Positions 17,939 to 26,586 of a stretch of DNA of 64,000 bases are shown here, in pieces. Source of the DNA: Gemmatimonadota bacterium. Its GTDB lineage: Bacteria; JAAXHH01. The DNA lies in assembly GCA_026702745.1 (NCBI GenBank), contig JAPPBT010000060.1:1-64000 (forward strand). Direction: 5' to 3'. A program made the translations under genes and the position numbers. The notes below the pieces were generated by a model that ran no database searches, was not told the origin of the DNA, and was given only the letters and a program-made list of their open reading frames with translations. Within the stretch, counting starts at the first letter, position 1, and each line of letters opens with the position of its first letter.

Positions 17939-18922
17939 TCACAACCCCAGCAGGCGGACGGTGTTCCCTCCCAGAATGGCTTTGCGGTCTTCTTCGGTCA
18001 GGTCCATCGCGTTGATGCTCTCGATCATCTTCGGCATGCTGCCGATCTGGTGGGGATAGTCGCTTCCGGCCAGGATACGATCGACCCCGGCGAATCCCAG
18101 GGCAAAATGCAGCGCGTCCACGTCGAAATTTACCGTGTCGTAGTAGAACTGGTTCTTCAGGTAGACCGTGGGATGGTGCTCCAGGTTGGCGCGGCACTGC
18201 GGAAAGGCCTCGTAGCACCGGTCGAAGCGCTCGGCGAGGTAGGGCACGGCGCCGCCCAGGTGGCCCAGCACCCAGCGTATGTTCGGAAAGCGCTCCACCA
18301 CGCCGCTGAAGAGCAGGCTGGCCGTGGCCAGGGTCGTATCCATGAGAAATCCCACCGCGGGCATGAGCATGTAGTCCTGCATGGCCTCCACGCCCAGGGG
18401 GAAGGTGGGATGGATAAAGACGGCCATTCCACGATCGTCCGCGATCTCGTACATGGGCCAGAAGCACGGATCGCTGAGCGCCACGCCGTTGGCGTTGCTG
18501 TACACGCACGCCCCTTTGAGGCCCAGCGAACCGACGGCCCGTTCCAGTTCGGCGGCGCAGGCCTCCGGCTTGTTCAGCGGAAGCGTGGCCAGGGCCGGCA
18601 GACGGTCCGGATGGGCCTGCTGAATCTCGGCGAAAAGATCATTGACCCTGCTGCTGAGTTCGGCGGACCGGTCCGGCGTCTCGATGAGCGTACCGGGCGC
18701 CGTGAAGGTGATGACGTGCGTGTCTACGCCGGCCGCGTCCATGACCTCCAGGCGCACGTCCATGAGCCGGTGACCGGGCACCAGGATGTTGTAGTCGCCG
18801 GGAGAGTGCAGGACCGGGTTGCCGTCTTCGTCATCGGTCACGGTGTACGCGCTGGGACCCTTCCGGATCTCCTCGACGTACCGGGGCGGATAGACGTGGT
18901 TGTGAAAATCGACGATGGGCAT
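17939..18922 (-). CDS. Amidohydrolase-family metal enzyme (ACMSD-like, Amidohydrolase 2)
   Basis: 327 residues, TIM-barrel metal-dependent hydrolase or decarboxylase. Metal and catalytic positions are all present: H7 and H9 (DFHNHV), H171 (FIHP), H221 (GHLGG) and D288 (GSDYPH). This layout matches the family of 2-amino-3-carboxymuconate semialdehyde decarboxylase and related decarboxylases of aromatic acids. No signal peptide, so cytoplasmic. It lies 33 bp downstream of the M14 peptidase gene and upstream of the SDR, consistent with a degradation operon. The substrate is unknown. Confidence 0.9.
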   Translation of the reverse strand: MPIVDFHNHVYPPRYVEEIRKGPSAYTVTDDEDGNPVLHSPGDYNILVPGHRLMDVRLEVMDAAGVDTHVITFTAPGTLIETPDRSAELSSRVNDLFAEIQQAHPDRLPALATLPLNKPEACAAELERAVGSLGLKGACVYSNANGVALSDPCFWPMYEIADDRGMAVFIHPTFPLGVEAMQDYMLMPAVGFLMDTTLATASLLFSGVVERFPNIRWVLGHLGGAVPYLAERFDRCYEAFPQCRANLEHHPTVYLKNQFYYDTVNFDVDALHFALGFAGVDRILAGSDYPHQIGSMPKMIESINAMDLTEEDRKAILGGNTVRLLGL

Positions 18923-18955
18923 GGGGTGGGCCTGTCCTCTCCGCTCGCTTGCCCG

Positions 18956-21511
18956 TCAGCTCCCGTACAACGCGTTGAAGAGCAGCTTGAAGGTGCCGTG
19001 GGTCTGGTTGCGGAAATTGACCTGGAACCCGTAGAGTACGATGCGGCCTTCTCCGTGGCGCACGCTGATCATGGCGGGCTTGCCGGCGATGTGTTCCTCG
19101 CCGATCAGCCACCCGCTCTCGAGCACGTCCTTCTCGGGATAGGCGGCAACCACCTCGTACCGGTCGTTGAAGTGCGATGGGTTGATCGAATACACGGGAC
19201 TGCCGCGGTGCATGGCCAGGGCCCGCTCCGGCATGCCGTATCCCAGCCGGTGGGTGTTGTCGACCCGGATCCGCAGCGTGGAACCGGGGCAGAAGAACGC
19301 GCTTTCCGGCAGTCCGGCCGTTACGTCGGTGATGTGGAGGCCGAACTTCTCGATGGGAAGCTGGCACGCGCGGCCGACGGCCACGAGCGTGCCGCCTTTC
19401 TCCACGAAGGCGCCGATGGCCTCGATTTCCGATTCGCCCAGGGCGCTGCGGTACTTTTCGGGCTGGGGCACGGTCTTCAGGCGTCTTTCGATCTCCTGTT
19501 CCGTGCCGGCCATCATGTCCATCGTGTCGTCGGGCAGGATGAACGCGTCGCAGAGGTTGCTGAGGCCGTCCCGGATATCGGCGTCCCGTACGGAGCGGTA
19601 GGAAAAACCCGACTGCTCCAGCGTCATGCGGGTCCAGCCTTCGGGCATGTTGCCGCCCCAGTACCGCTGGTACATGGCGATGCGCGGCGGCCCGACGGGT
19701 TCGCCTTCCACCGGATCTTCGAGGCGGTAGCCCGCGGCGCCGGCATCCCGGACGATCTCCTCGGACCTCGCCTGGTCGATCCCGCTGACGATAAAGGCGC
19801 CGGGCGGCATGGGCGACATGCCTTGGCCGCCCACGGATACGGGGCCGGTGGCACGGCAGACATCCGCGCCCGCAACGAGCGCCGCATTGACTGCGGCGAA
19901 GGCGGCGTTAAAACGGGGGTCGATGGCCATGCCGTGCGCGCCGTCGCCGGTCACCGCACCGTTCGCCGACGCCGGTTCGGTCACGGCATCCAGGTTCAGG
20001 GCTTCCACGTCCAGGGCTGCGTGGGGCACTTCCGCGGGTTCTGCGCAGACGCCCATCATCTCCGCCAGCGTGTCCGTCGTCGTGTCGAAGATCCTGGTGG
20101 GGGAGCCGTCGGCCTTGCGCGCCCAGGCGTCGTCCGGCCAGAAGGTCCGCTCCAGCAGCGTCTTGACCACGCCGCGCTTGGGCTGGGCATTGGGAATGAA
20201 CCAGGTACCGGCGGGATAGACCCGGCTTCCCACCGTCGCCCGAGTCCGGGTTCGCTGCACGTCGATGCCTTGGCGAAGCAGGGCGTTCACGAGGAGGGTC
20301 ACGACCGCCGGATCGTGCTGGTCAGGGCGGATGAAGAAACCCGCGGAATCGTCTTCCCGGCCCCTCTGGGTCTGATGCAGGGCCTTCTGCACGGCGTTCC
20401 GCAGCACCGTTTCCCGGCACCGTGCCGCGATATCCATGATTCCGGTGGCGGCGACGAGCTGCTGGTCCACCATGTCGCGCAACCGCCACCAGCCCCCCGG
20501 CCATGGATTCGGGAAATTGGTCTGCGGCTTGTAATGGGGCAGCGTGTGCAGGGTGTTTCCGTCCTCGCCCCTGAGCTGATGGGGATGCACGTAGAGGGGA
20601 CTGGCCAGTTTCGCCTGGGCCGTTTCGGAAAGCAGGCTCGCGATGTTGTGGTAGTTGCCGAGCCAGTGAAACCCCATATGGTACCAGGCCGGGAACATGG
20701 CGCCGCTGATAACGCCCTGGTGGCCCGCTTCCTCCAGCTTGTAGACCATGTGGGCCCCGTACCAGTTGATCTCGCGCCATACGAGCGGGTCGGCGTGGGG
20801 ATGAATGGGTTCGCAATAGGGGCAGACGAACAGGCGGGGCTGATAGCCGCCCATTTCGTGGTGGTCCTGGAATACGTGGGGATGCCAGTCCTGGAACATG
20901 ATCCGGGCCATGTACTTCGATTCCACCAGGTTCAGCATGAAGGCGTCCCGGTTGTTGTCGTGGCCGCAGTACCGGTGATACAGCCAGGGCAGGTCGCATC
21001 CCTCGTAGTCCGTGCCCAGGTGCTCGTTGTACCAGTCGGTCACCATGAGTTGCCCGTCGGGATTGAAGCAGGGCACCATCAGGAAGATCACGTTTTCCAG
21101 AATTTGCTTCGTGGCCTCGTCTTCGCCCGTCACCAGGTTGTAGGCAAGCTGAGGCGCCATCTGCGTCGCGGCGATTTCATTGGCGTGGAGGCTCATGGAC
21201 TGGCAGACGATGACCTTGCCTTCCTGCACCAGGCCGTCGATCTCGGTATCGGAAAGGCCCCTCGGATCGGCGATCCGCCCGTTGACCTCCCGAAGCTCCT
21301 CCAGCCTGGCCTGGTTCTCCGCGGAGGTGATGATGGCCATCAGGAAGGGGTTGCCCTCCGTCGTGGGACCCAGGTTGACCACCCGGATGTCCTTGCTCTG
21401 CTGGTTCAGCAGGTAGAAATACTCCGCGATGCGGTCCCAGCGGGCCATCTTGCGGTCGTCGCCGAGCCGGAAGCCGAAAAAGGATTCCGGCCGCTCAACG
21501 CGATCGGCCAT
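18956..21511 (-). CDS. M14-family zinc carboxypeptidase-like protein, 851 residues
   Basis: Metallocarboxypeptidase domain at about residues 25-330. Zinc ligands are H109 and E112 (SLHANE) and a third His at 217 or 218 (FQDHHEMGG). FNPDG (149-153) and HDNNRD (184-189) are further family marks. The C-terminal half contains a Rossmann-like, glutamine-amidotransferase-like region (AFVEKGGTLVAVG), as seen in other large bacterial M14 proteins. Unlike those, no signal peptide is visible: the first residues MADRVERPES are polar, so it is predicted cytoplasmic unless the start is misassigned. Followed after 33 bp by the amidohydrolase. Substrate unknown. Confidence 0.88.
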   Translation of the reverse strand: MADRVERPESFFGFRLGDDRKMARWDRIAEYFYLLNQQSKDIRVVNLGPTTEGNPFLMAIITSAENQARLEELREVNGRIADPRGLSDTEIDGLVQEGKVIVCQSMSLHANEIAATQMAPQLAYNLVTGEDEATKQILENVIFLMVPCFNPDGQLMVTDWYNEHLGTDYEGCDLPWLYHRYCGHDNNRDAFMLNLVESKYMARIMFQDWHPHVFQDHHEMGGYQPRLFVCPYCEPIHPHADPLVWREINWYGAHMVYKLEEAGHQGVISGAMFPAWYHMGFHWLGNYHNIASLLSETAQAKLASPLYVHPHQLRGEDGNTLHTLPHYKPQTNFPNPWPGGWWRLRDMVDQQLVAATGIMDIAARCRETVLRNAVQKALHQTQRGREDDSAGFFIRPDQHDPAVVTLLVNALLRQGIDVQRTRTRATVGSRVYPAGTWFIPNAQPKRGVVKTLLERTFWPDDAWARKADGSPTRIFDTTTDTLAEMMGVCAEPAEVPHAALDVEALNLDAVTEPASANGAVTGDGAHGMAIDPRFNAAFAAVNAALVAGADVCRATGPVSVGGQGMSPMPPGAFIVSGIDQARSEEIVRDAGAAGYRLEDPVEGEPVGPPRIAMYQRYWGGNMPEGWTRMTLEQSGFSYRSVRDADIRDGLSNLCDAFILPDDTMDMMAGTEQEIERRLKTVPQPEKYRSALGESEIEAIGAFVEKGGTLVAVGRACQLPIEKFGLHITDVTAGLPESAFFCPGSTLRIRVDNTHRLGYGMPERALAMHRGSPVYSINPSHFNDRYEVVAAYPEKDVLESGWLIGEEHIAGKPAMISVRHGEGRIVLYGFQVNFRNQTHGTFKLLFNALYGS

Positions 21512-21566
21512 GAAGCGCTCCTCCTGTCCGAGGTTGCCCCGTCCGTGGTTGTCCTGTCGGTGCTGA

Positions 21567-22256
21567 CTACCTGGTCATTCTTTCCACTTTGGTGATCACG
21601 ACCGGCGGCGTGAGACGCTGGTTTTCGCGGGAGGACATCTGGATCTTCCGGATCACGTCCATGCCCCGGGTCACGCGGCCGAATGCGGCGAATCCCTGCC
21701 CGTCCGGGTTGCGTTTGCCGCCGAAATCCAGTTCGGGCTGGTCGCCGATGCAGAAGAAGAACCCGGAGGTTGCCGTGTCGGGCCCCATGCGCGCCATGGA
21801 GATGGCCCCGTCGACATGCTTCAGTCCGGTCGTGGAGGTCCGTTCGAGGGGAATCGGATCGAATCCGCTGTTGGGCGGATAGCTGTCGTCCCGGTAATCG
21901 GGGTTTACGGCGCCCTGTATCACCTCGATCTTCACATCGTTGTTCGGCTGGTTGTCCATGGTCACCGTCCGGTGGAACACCCCGCCGTTGTACTGTCCGG
22001 CGTCCACGTACCGCAGGAAATTCGCCACGGTAACGGGCGCCCGGACCGGATCGAGCACGATCTCGATGGTCCCCGCTTCCGTGGTCATCTCCAGGGTGAT
22101 TCCCTCTTCCTGGGCGTGGACCTGGCCGTCTGGTCCGCCGGGGACGCCCAGGATGGCAAGGCCACCCGGTCCGCCCGGTCCGCCCGGTCCGCCGAAGAGA
22201 CCGCAGAGCAGCAGGCCGGCCATGACGCGTTTCATTCCAGTCGTCGGAACGCTCAT
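21567..22256 (-). CDS. Secreted cyclophilin-type peptidyl-prolyl isomerase
   Basis: Catalyses cis-trans isomerisation of Xaa-Pro bonds, here probably in the periplasm. The cyclophilin domain covers the C-terminal 160 residues (APVTVANFLRYVD, GVFHRTV, ISMARMGPDTATSGFFFCIGD, FAAFGRV). The N-terminus has a hydrophobic signal (MKRVMAGLLLCGLF) followed by collagen-like Gly-Gly-Pro triplets made by a 9-bp repeat. The ATG at 22256 is preferred because GGGG lies 9 nt upstream; ATG 22262 and 22235 are alternatives in the same frame. Separated by 55 bp from the M14 gene on the same strand, so possibly co-transcribed. Confidence 0.85.
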   Translation of the reverse strand: MSVPTTGMKRVMAGLLLCGLFGGPGGPGGPGGLAILGVPGGPDGQVHAQEEGITLEMTTEAGTIEIVLDPVRAPVTVANFLRYVDAGQYNGGVFHRTVTMDNQPNNDVKIEVIQGAVNPDYRDDSYPPNSGFDPIPLERTSTTGLKHVDGAISMARMGPDTATSGFFFCIGDQPELDFGGKRNPDGQGFAAFGRVTRGMDVIRKIQMSSRENQRLTPPVVITKVERMTR

Positions 22257-22589
22257 GAGCATGATCCCCGTCCGGTAAACGGCATCACGGCCACCCGTGA
22301 CGCCCGGTCCGGATGACCGTGGGATGAACACCGTCGTGAATACGTGGAAACAGCAGCGGATACCGGTTCACCCGGCAAGGCGGAACGAACCTTAAAACGT
22401 AAGGCATGATGAAACCGGGGTGGGTCCCTGTCAAGCGTTTTATGGTTGCAGTCAGTGGGGTTCCGGCACCCAGTCGACACGGGCAAAAACCTTGACAGTA
22501 CGACTGGCGCGGTGGAACTTATGGGCATAAACCGAGCCGTCAGTTTTCTCCCGTCGGGCCTTCGTGGCCGGCCCCCGAGATGACCTCCC
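22257..22589. promoter_or_regulatory. Divergent promoter region between cyclophilin and TonB-like gene
   Basis: A 333-bp non-coding stretch. Exact -35-like TTGACA hexamers occur on both strands: plus strand at 22492-22497, with a weak -10 (AACTTA) 18 nt later, and minus strand at 22434-22429. They point away from each other toward the two flanking genes. The -10 boxes are poor, so assignment is tentative. Confidence 0.35.
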
Positions 22590-23501
22590 ATGAACAGGCG
22601 ATTTGAGCGGTCAGCACGGTCCGAACGGACCGCATGGTTCGCGTGGTCCGCACAATACGCAAACCGGATCGGACGGTACCTGGATCGGTACGAGGTCGAG
22701 GATCTGGTTCCCCACCCGCTAAAGCGGTTCTCGCGCCGGTTTCTCGGCGCCGGAGTCTGGTTCGCCGCCTTCCTGCATTTCTTCGCCGCAGGCGGCATCT
22801 ACGTCTACAGCCAGATCGACTTCGAGCCCATGGTGGAGCTTGAGATCCTGCCCTATCCCGATCATCTGATCGACCTCATCGATCCGGCCAGGCTGCTCAC
22901 GTCGGAGCAGGGCGGCGGCCGGCCAGGCCGGCTCGAGCCACCGGAAGATCCCGGTGACGACATCATGAGCCAGGGCGTGCCCGTCCCCGTGGTCGTGGGG
23001 ATACCCGAACCGATCGACGACAGCCTGATCGCCGAGGAACATGAGATCGCTTCCCAGGAGGAAATGGAAAGGGCCGTGGCCGTCGCCATGGAATCCGAGA
23101 GTGAACCCGGCGACGAGGCCGGCATGGCGGGATCGGGCGTCGCGGGAGGCGTCGAAGGGGGAAGCGGGAGCGGCGGTACGGGCGGCCTCGGCGATGGGGG
23201 CGACGGCACCTGGAAATACGACACGCCGCCCATTCCGCGCCGTCTCAACATGAGCATCTCCCGGAGGGAAATCCCGCGGAATCTGCGCCACGTGAAAGAC
23301 AGCATCGTCCGGTTCGAACTGCTGATTGATGAACAAGGGGAGGTCGTGGACGCCACTATGATCGAATCGACCGGATACGCCGAGATCGACGATCTGCTGC
23401 TTCAGAAGATCTTCGCTTCCAGATATCATCCCGCCACCTTGAGGCAGCAGCCGGTCAAGGCGTGGATCGCCGTAGGCTACGGCTACAAGGTCGGCAGATA
23501 G
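22590..23501 (+). CDS. TonB-like energy-transducer protein
   Basis: 303 residues. A cytoplasmic N-terminus rich in Arg is followed by one transmembrane helix (about 50-73, FLGAGVWFAAFLHFFAAGG). Then comes an acidic, Gly/Pro-rich periplasmic linker (about 100-215) with a Gly/Ser tract, and a TonB C-terminal domain (about 220-303: EIPRNLRHVKDSIVRFELLIDEQGEVVDA ... KAWIAVGY, spanned loosely). It probably links proton motive force to an outer-membrane receptor or serves a related envelope task. No exbB, exbD or receptor gene is adjacent. The N-terminal 45 residues are encoded by repetitive CGGACCG-like sequence and may not be conserved. Confidence 0.78.
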   Translation: MNRRFERSARSERTAWFAWSAQYANRIGRYLDRYEVEDLVPHPLKRFSRRFLGAGVWFAAFLHFFAAGGIYVYSQIDFEPMVELEILPYPDHLIDLIDPARLLTSEQGGGRPGRLEPPEDPGDDIMSQGVPVPVVVGIPEPIDDSLIAEEHEIASQEEMERAVAVAMESESEPGDEAGMAGSGVAGGVEGGSGSGGTGGLGDGGDGTWKYDTPPIPRRLNMSISRREIPRNLRHVKDSIVRFELLIDEQGEVVDATMIESTGYAEIDDLLLQKIFASRYHPATLRQQPVKAWIAVGYGYKVGR

Positions 23502-23596
23502 TCCCGGTGTCCGCCAGCCGCGTCCCGGTCGGCCATCTGACCCCGGCGGCACCGGTAAACCAGGCGGCCCGGACCGGCCCATAGAACCAGGATTCC

Positions 23597-24811
23597 ATGT
23601 CCCCATCCCTTTGTCTCATGATGTTCCTCCAGTTCTTCATCTGGGGGGCCTGGTTCACGACGATCGCCGTCTACATGAGCGCCCACGGGATGGGAGACCT
23701 GACCCACTGGCCCTACACGGTAAATCCGGTGGCCGCGATCATCTCTCCCTTCTTCCTGGGCCTGGTGGCGGACCGCTATTTCGCTCCGGAACGGATCCTC
23801 GGCTGGCTGCACATCCTGGCAGGCGGCGTCATGCTGCTCGTTCCCGGGGCCGTGGATTCGCCGCTCCTCTTCATCCTCCTCCTGCTGGCCTACAACATCT
23901 GCTACATGCCGACCCTGGGCCTGGTGAACGCCATCACGTTTCACCGGATCGAGGACCGGGAAGCGCAGTATCCGCTGATCCGGGTGTTCGGCACGGTCGG
24001 CTGGATCGCCGCGGGCCTCTTCATCAGTTTCGTCCTGGGGCTGTTCACGGGCGGGGTCATCCCCGAAGAGACGGCCTGGCCACTCTACACGACCGGAGCG
24101 GCGGGCCTGGTCATGGGGCTGTACAGCTTCACACTCGGCCGGACGCCGCCGGCCGCCGCGGGAAGGAAGGCATCGCTGCGGTCCGTGATCGGGCTGGACG
24201 CCCTGCAGGAACTGGGAAGCCGGTCGTTCTACCTGTTCATCCTGAGCGCCCTGCTCCTCTGCATCCCGCTGGCCTTCTACTACAACTTCACGCAGATCTA
24301 CCTCGGCGCGACGGGATTCACGAACATCGCCGGCACGCAGACCCTGGGCCAGTTTTCCGAGGTGTTCCTGATGCTGTGCATGCCCTTCTTCTTCCGGCGA
24401 CTCGGCGTGAAGCGCATGTTGCTGATCGCCATGGCCGCCTGGATCATCCGGTACGGGCTGTTCTCCCTCGGTGCGCCGGACGCGCTGTGGACCCTGATCG
24501 TTACGGGGATCATCCTCCACGGCATCTGCTACGACTTCTTCTTCGTGACCGCCCACGTCTACATGGACCAGCAGGCGACATCTGCGAACCGCGGACAGGC
24601 CCAGGGGCTGTTCGTCCTCGTTTCCAGCGGACTGGGCATGCTGATCGGCGCCCAGATCGCCGGCCGGGTCTACAATGCCTTTCTCGGTTCGTCGGGGAGT
24701 CTCAGCCTGTCGGACTGGCAGGTATTCTGGAGCCTGCCCGCCGTCCTGGTCATACTGGTTATGATCCTCTTCGCGGCGGGATTTAAAGCGGAAAAAAGCC
24801 CATCGGGGTAG
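23597..24811 (+). CDS. MFS transporter, nucleoside:H+ symporter (NupG/XapB-like)
   Basis: 404 residues with 12 hydrophobic segments. The N-terminus FLQFFIWGAWFTTIAVYM is characteristic of the NHS family; further family-like stretches are PFFLGLVADRYFAPERILG and YDFFFVTAHVYMDQQA. Expected role: uptake of nucleosides across the inner membrane. The preceding 95 bp is repetitive G+C-rich sequence without a clear promoter, so it may be transcribed with the TonB-like gene. Convergent with the APC permease. Specificity is inferred from family likeness only. Confidence 0.85.
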   Translation: MSPSLCLMMFLQFFIWGAWFTTIAVYMSAHGMGDLTHWPYTVNPVAAIISPFFLGLVADRYFAPERILGWLHILAGGVMLLVPGAVDSPLLFILLLLAYNICYMPTLGLVNAITFHRIEDREAQYPLIRVFGTVGWIAAGLFISFVLGLFTGGVIPEETAWPLYTTGAAGLVMGLYSFTLGRTPPAAAGRKASLRSVIGLDALQELGSRSFYLFILSALLLCIPLAFYYNFTQIYLGATGFTNIAGTQTLGQFSEVFLMLCMPFFFRRLGVKRMLLIAMAAWIIRYGLFSLGAPDALWTLIVTGIILHGICYDFFFVTAHVYMDQQATSANRGQAQGLFVLVSSGLGMLIGAQIAGRVYNAFLGSSGSLSLSDWQVFWSLPAVLVILVMILFAAGFKAEKSPSG

Positions 24812-24900
24812 GAGAGGAAGCGGGGTGCGACAGGTCCTGTACTGCGTCAGGCAGATGGACCGGAATACCGCGGTGCAGGGACGACGTGAGACCTATCGCG

Positions 24901-26277
24901 TTAAGCTTTCCGGAACCAGACCAGGTATACCACGGCCCCCAGGCCCAGGCATCCCAGTCCGGGCAGCGCCTGCAGGAAGTTCTGCGTGACGACCGTCACC
25001 ACGACCCAGGCCACCACCACCAGGAACAGCACCGGCACGTAGGGATAGCCGGGGACTTTGTAGGGCCTGTGGGCGTTCGGATGCTTGCGCCGGAGCACGA
25101 TGAGGGCGAGGACGTTGAGCCCGTAGTACAGGTAGACGATGTAGACGAAGGCGTTGATGATGTCCTGGAAGCCGCCCAGGAAGGTCCACACGAAACCCAT
25201 GATCGACATGGCCACGACGGCGCGGGACGGCGTCCGGTACCGGGGGTGCACATGGGTGAACCACTTGAAGAACAGGCCCGCTCTCGCCATGGCGTAGGGG
25301 ATCCGGGGGGTGATGATCATGGTGCCGTTCATGGTGCCGAAGGTCGAGATCATGACGGCCGCCGAGATCAGCGACGCGCCCACGGGGCCGATCAGCCGGC
25401 TTGCCGCGTCGGCCGCAACGCGCTCGGAAGCCGCGATTTCGTCGATGCTCAGGATGTACAGGTAGGACCAGTTGACCGCGAGGTACACGAGCGTGCAAAG
25501 GCCCAGGCCGAAGAAGATCACCCGGGGCAGGATACGCTGGGGGTCCTTCACTTCGCCCACGACCATGTTGGTGTTGACCCAGCCCTGGTAGGCGAAGAGA
25601 CCGCCGATCATCGCCGGACCGAGCACGGCCAGGATGCTGAAGTCCATGTCCGGCGGCACCAGCGGCACGAAATGCTCGCTGTTCCCGCCGATCCAGGCGG
25701 CCAGCAGCGCCAGGCCGACCAGGGCCGTAACCTTGGCGAAGGTCGTCAGGTTCATCACCAGTCCGCCGAATCGGACGCCGACGTAATTGACATAGCAGAG
25801 GAACAGGATCAGCGCCCAGACGGCGACCTGCTGGGAAGAGATGCTCAGGGGACCGAGTTCCAGCACGGTGATCTGGGGCGAGATCGCCGGGATGAAATAC
25901 CCCATGTAGCTGGTGCATATGGCGCCGATGGCGGCCATGCCGGCGCTCTGGAGCAGCACGAACTCCACCCATCCGTAGAGGAAGGCGATGATGGGCGGGA
26001 AGGCCTCGTTCAGGTAGACGAACTGCCCGCCGCTCCGGGGCATCATGGTGCCGAGTTCGGCGAAGCACAGGGCTCCGGCGAAGCCCAGCGCCCCGCCCAG
26101 GATCCACACCAGGAGGAACAGGCCGGGATTGCCGAGCTGCTGGGCGATGCCCGCCGGCGCGCCGAAGATGCCGGAACCGATAATGCCGCCGACGATGATG
26201 GTCGTGGCGGATACCACGCCCAGATCGCGTCTGAGTTCGGTTTCGAGCTGGAAGGGACTGGATGAATCGGGTTTCAC
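24901..26277 (-). CDS. APC-family amino acid permease
   Basis: 458 residues, 12 predicted membrane helices. The first helix carries the APC hallmark GGIIGSGIFGAPAGIA; helix 6 region GPAMIGGLFAYQGW and a conserved SLISAAVMISTFGTMNG segment follow. Most like basic/neutral amino acid or L-type exchangers. Starts at GTG 26277; no good SD is visible and no later start keeps helix 1. Divergent from the LacI cluster with about 300 bp between. Substrate unknown. Confidence 0.88.
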   Translation of the reverse strand: MKPDSSSPFQLETELRRDLGVVSATTIIVGGIIGSGIFGAPAGIAQQLGNPGLFLLVWILGGALGFAGALCFAELGTMMPRSGGQFVYLNEAFPPIIAFLYGWVEFVLLQSAGMAAIGAICTSYMGYFIPAISPQITVLELGPLSISSQQVAVWALILFLCYVNYVGVRFGGLVMNLTTFAKVTALVGLALLAAWIGGNSEHFVPLVPPDMDFSILAVLGPAMIGGLFAYQGWVNTNMVVGEVKDPQRILPRVIFFGLGLCTLVYLAVNWSYLYILSIDEIAASERVAADAASRLIGPVGASLISAAVMISTFGTMNGTMIITPRIPYAMARAGLFFKWFTHVHPRYRTPSRAVVAMSIMGFVWTFLGGFQDIINAFVYIVYLYYGLNVLALIVLRRKHPNAHRPYKVPGYPYVPVLFLVVVAWVVVTVVTQNFLQALPGLGCLGLGAVVYLVWFRKA

Positions 26278-26586
26278 GGAGAAGAAGATACCATCCGGTA
26301 GGAAAGGTACGCCATAGTTTTATTCCCGCCAGGCAACGGGAAGGACGACCGGGCGCTTGAGCCACCTTGCCGCTTGACAATCCTCACGGCAAAGACCTAC
26401 CTTTCGCAGGATACCCACACCGCTTACCCACGCCTCAAGATCCGGATCACCGCAAATGCAATCGAGATACCCTATTCATGAACCAGCGTGTTGTCACGAC
26501 CGTCTATACACACGTGTGCGCTGGATGGCAATGGCATGGATCCTACCCGCCGTCGTGAACCGCGCACAGTCACGGGAGCCAGACCC
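26278..26586. promoter_or_regulatory. Intergenic region with promoter-like and palindromic elements upstream of LacI-1
   Basis: No gene seen. A TTGACA at 26374-26379 is followed 18 nt later by a weak TACCTT (26398-26403). A perfect 10-bp palindrome CACACGTGTG lies at 26509-26518, centred on CG as LacI-family operators usually are. It falls between this promoter and the GTG start of LacI-1 (26587). Confidence 0.4.

Noticed and set aside
17930-21595. A 1221-residue open frame on the plus strand across the amidohydrolase and M14 genes
   Set aside because: It is the antisense of two genes with clear catalytic motifs; high G+C removes stops from the opposite frame. The translation has no recognisable domain.
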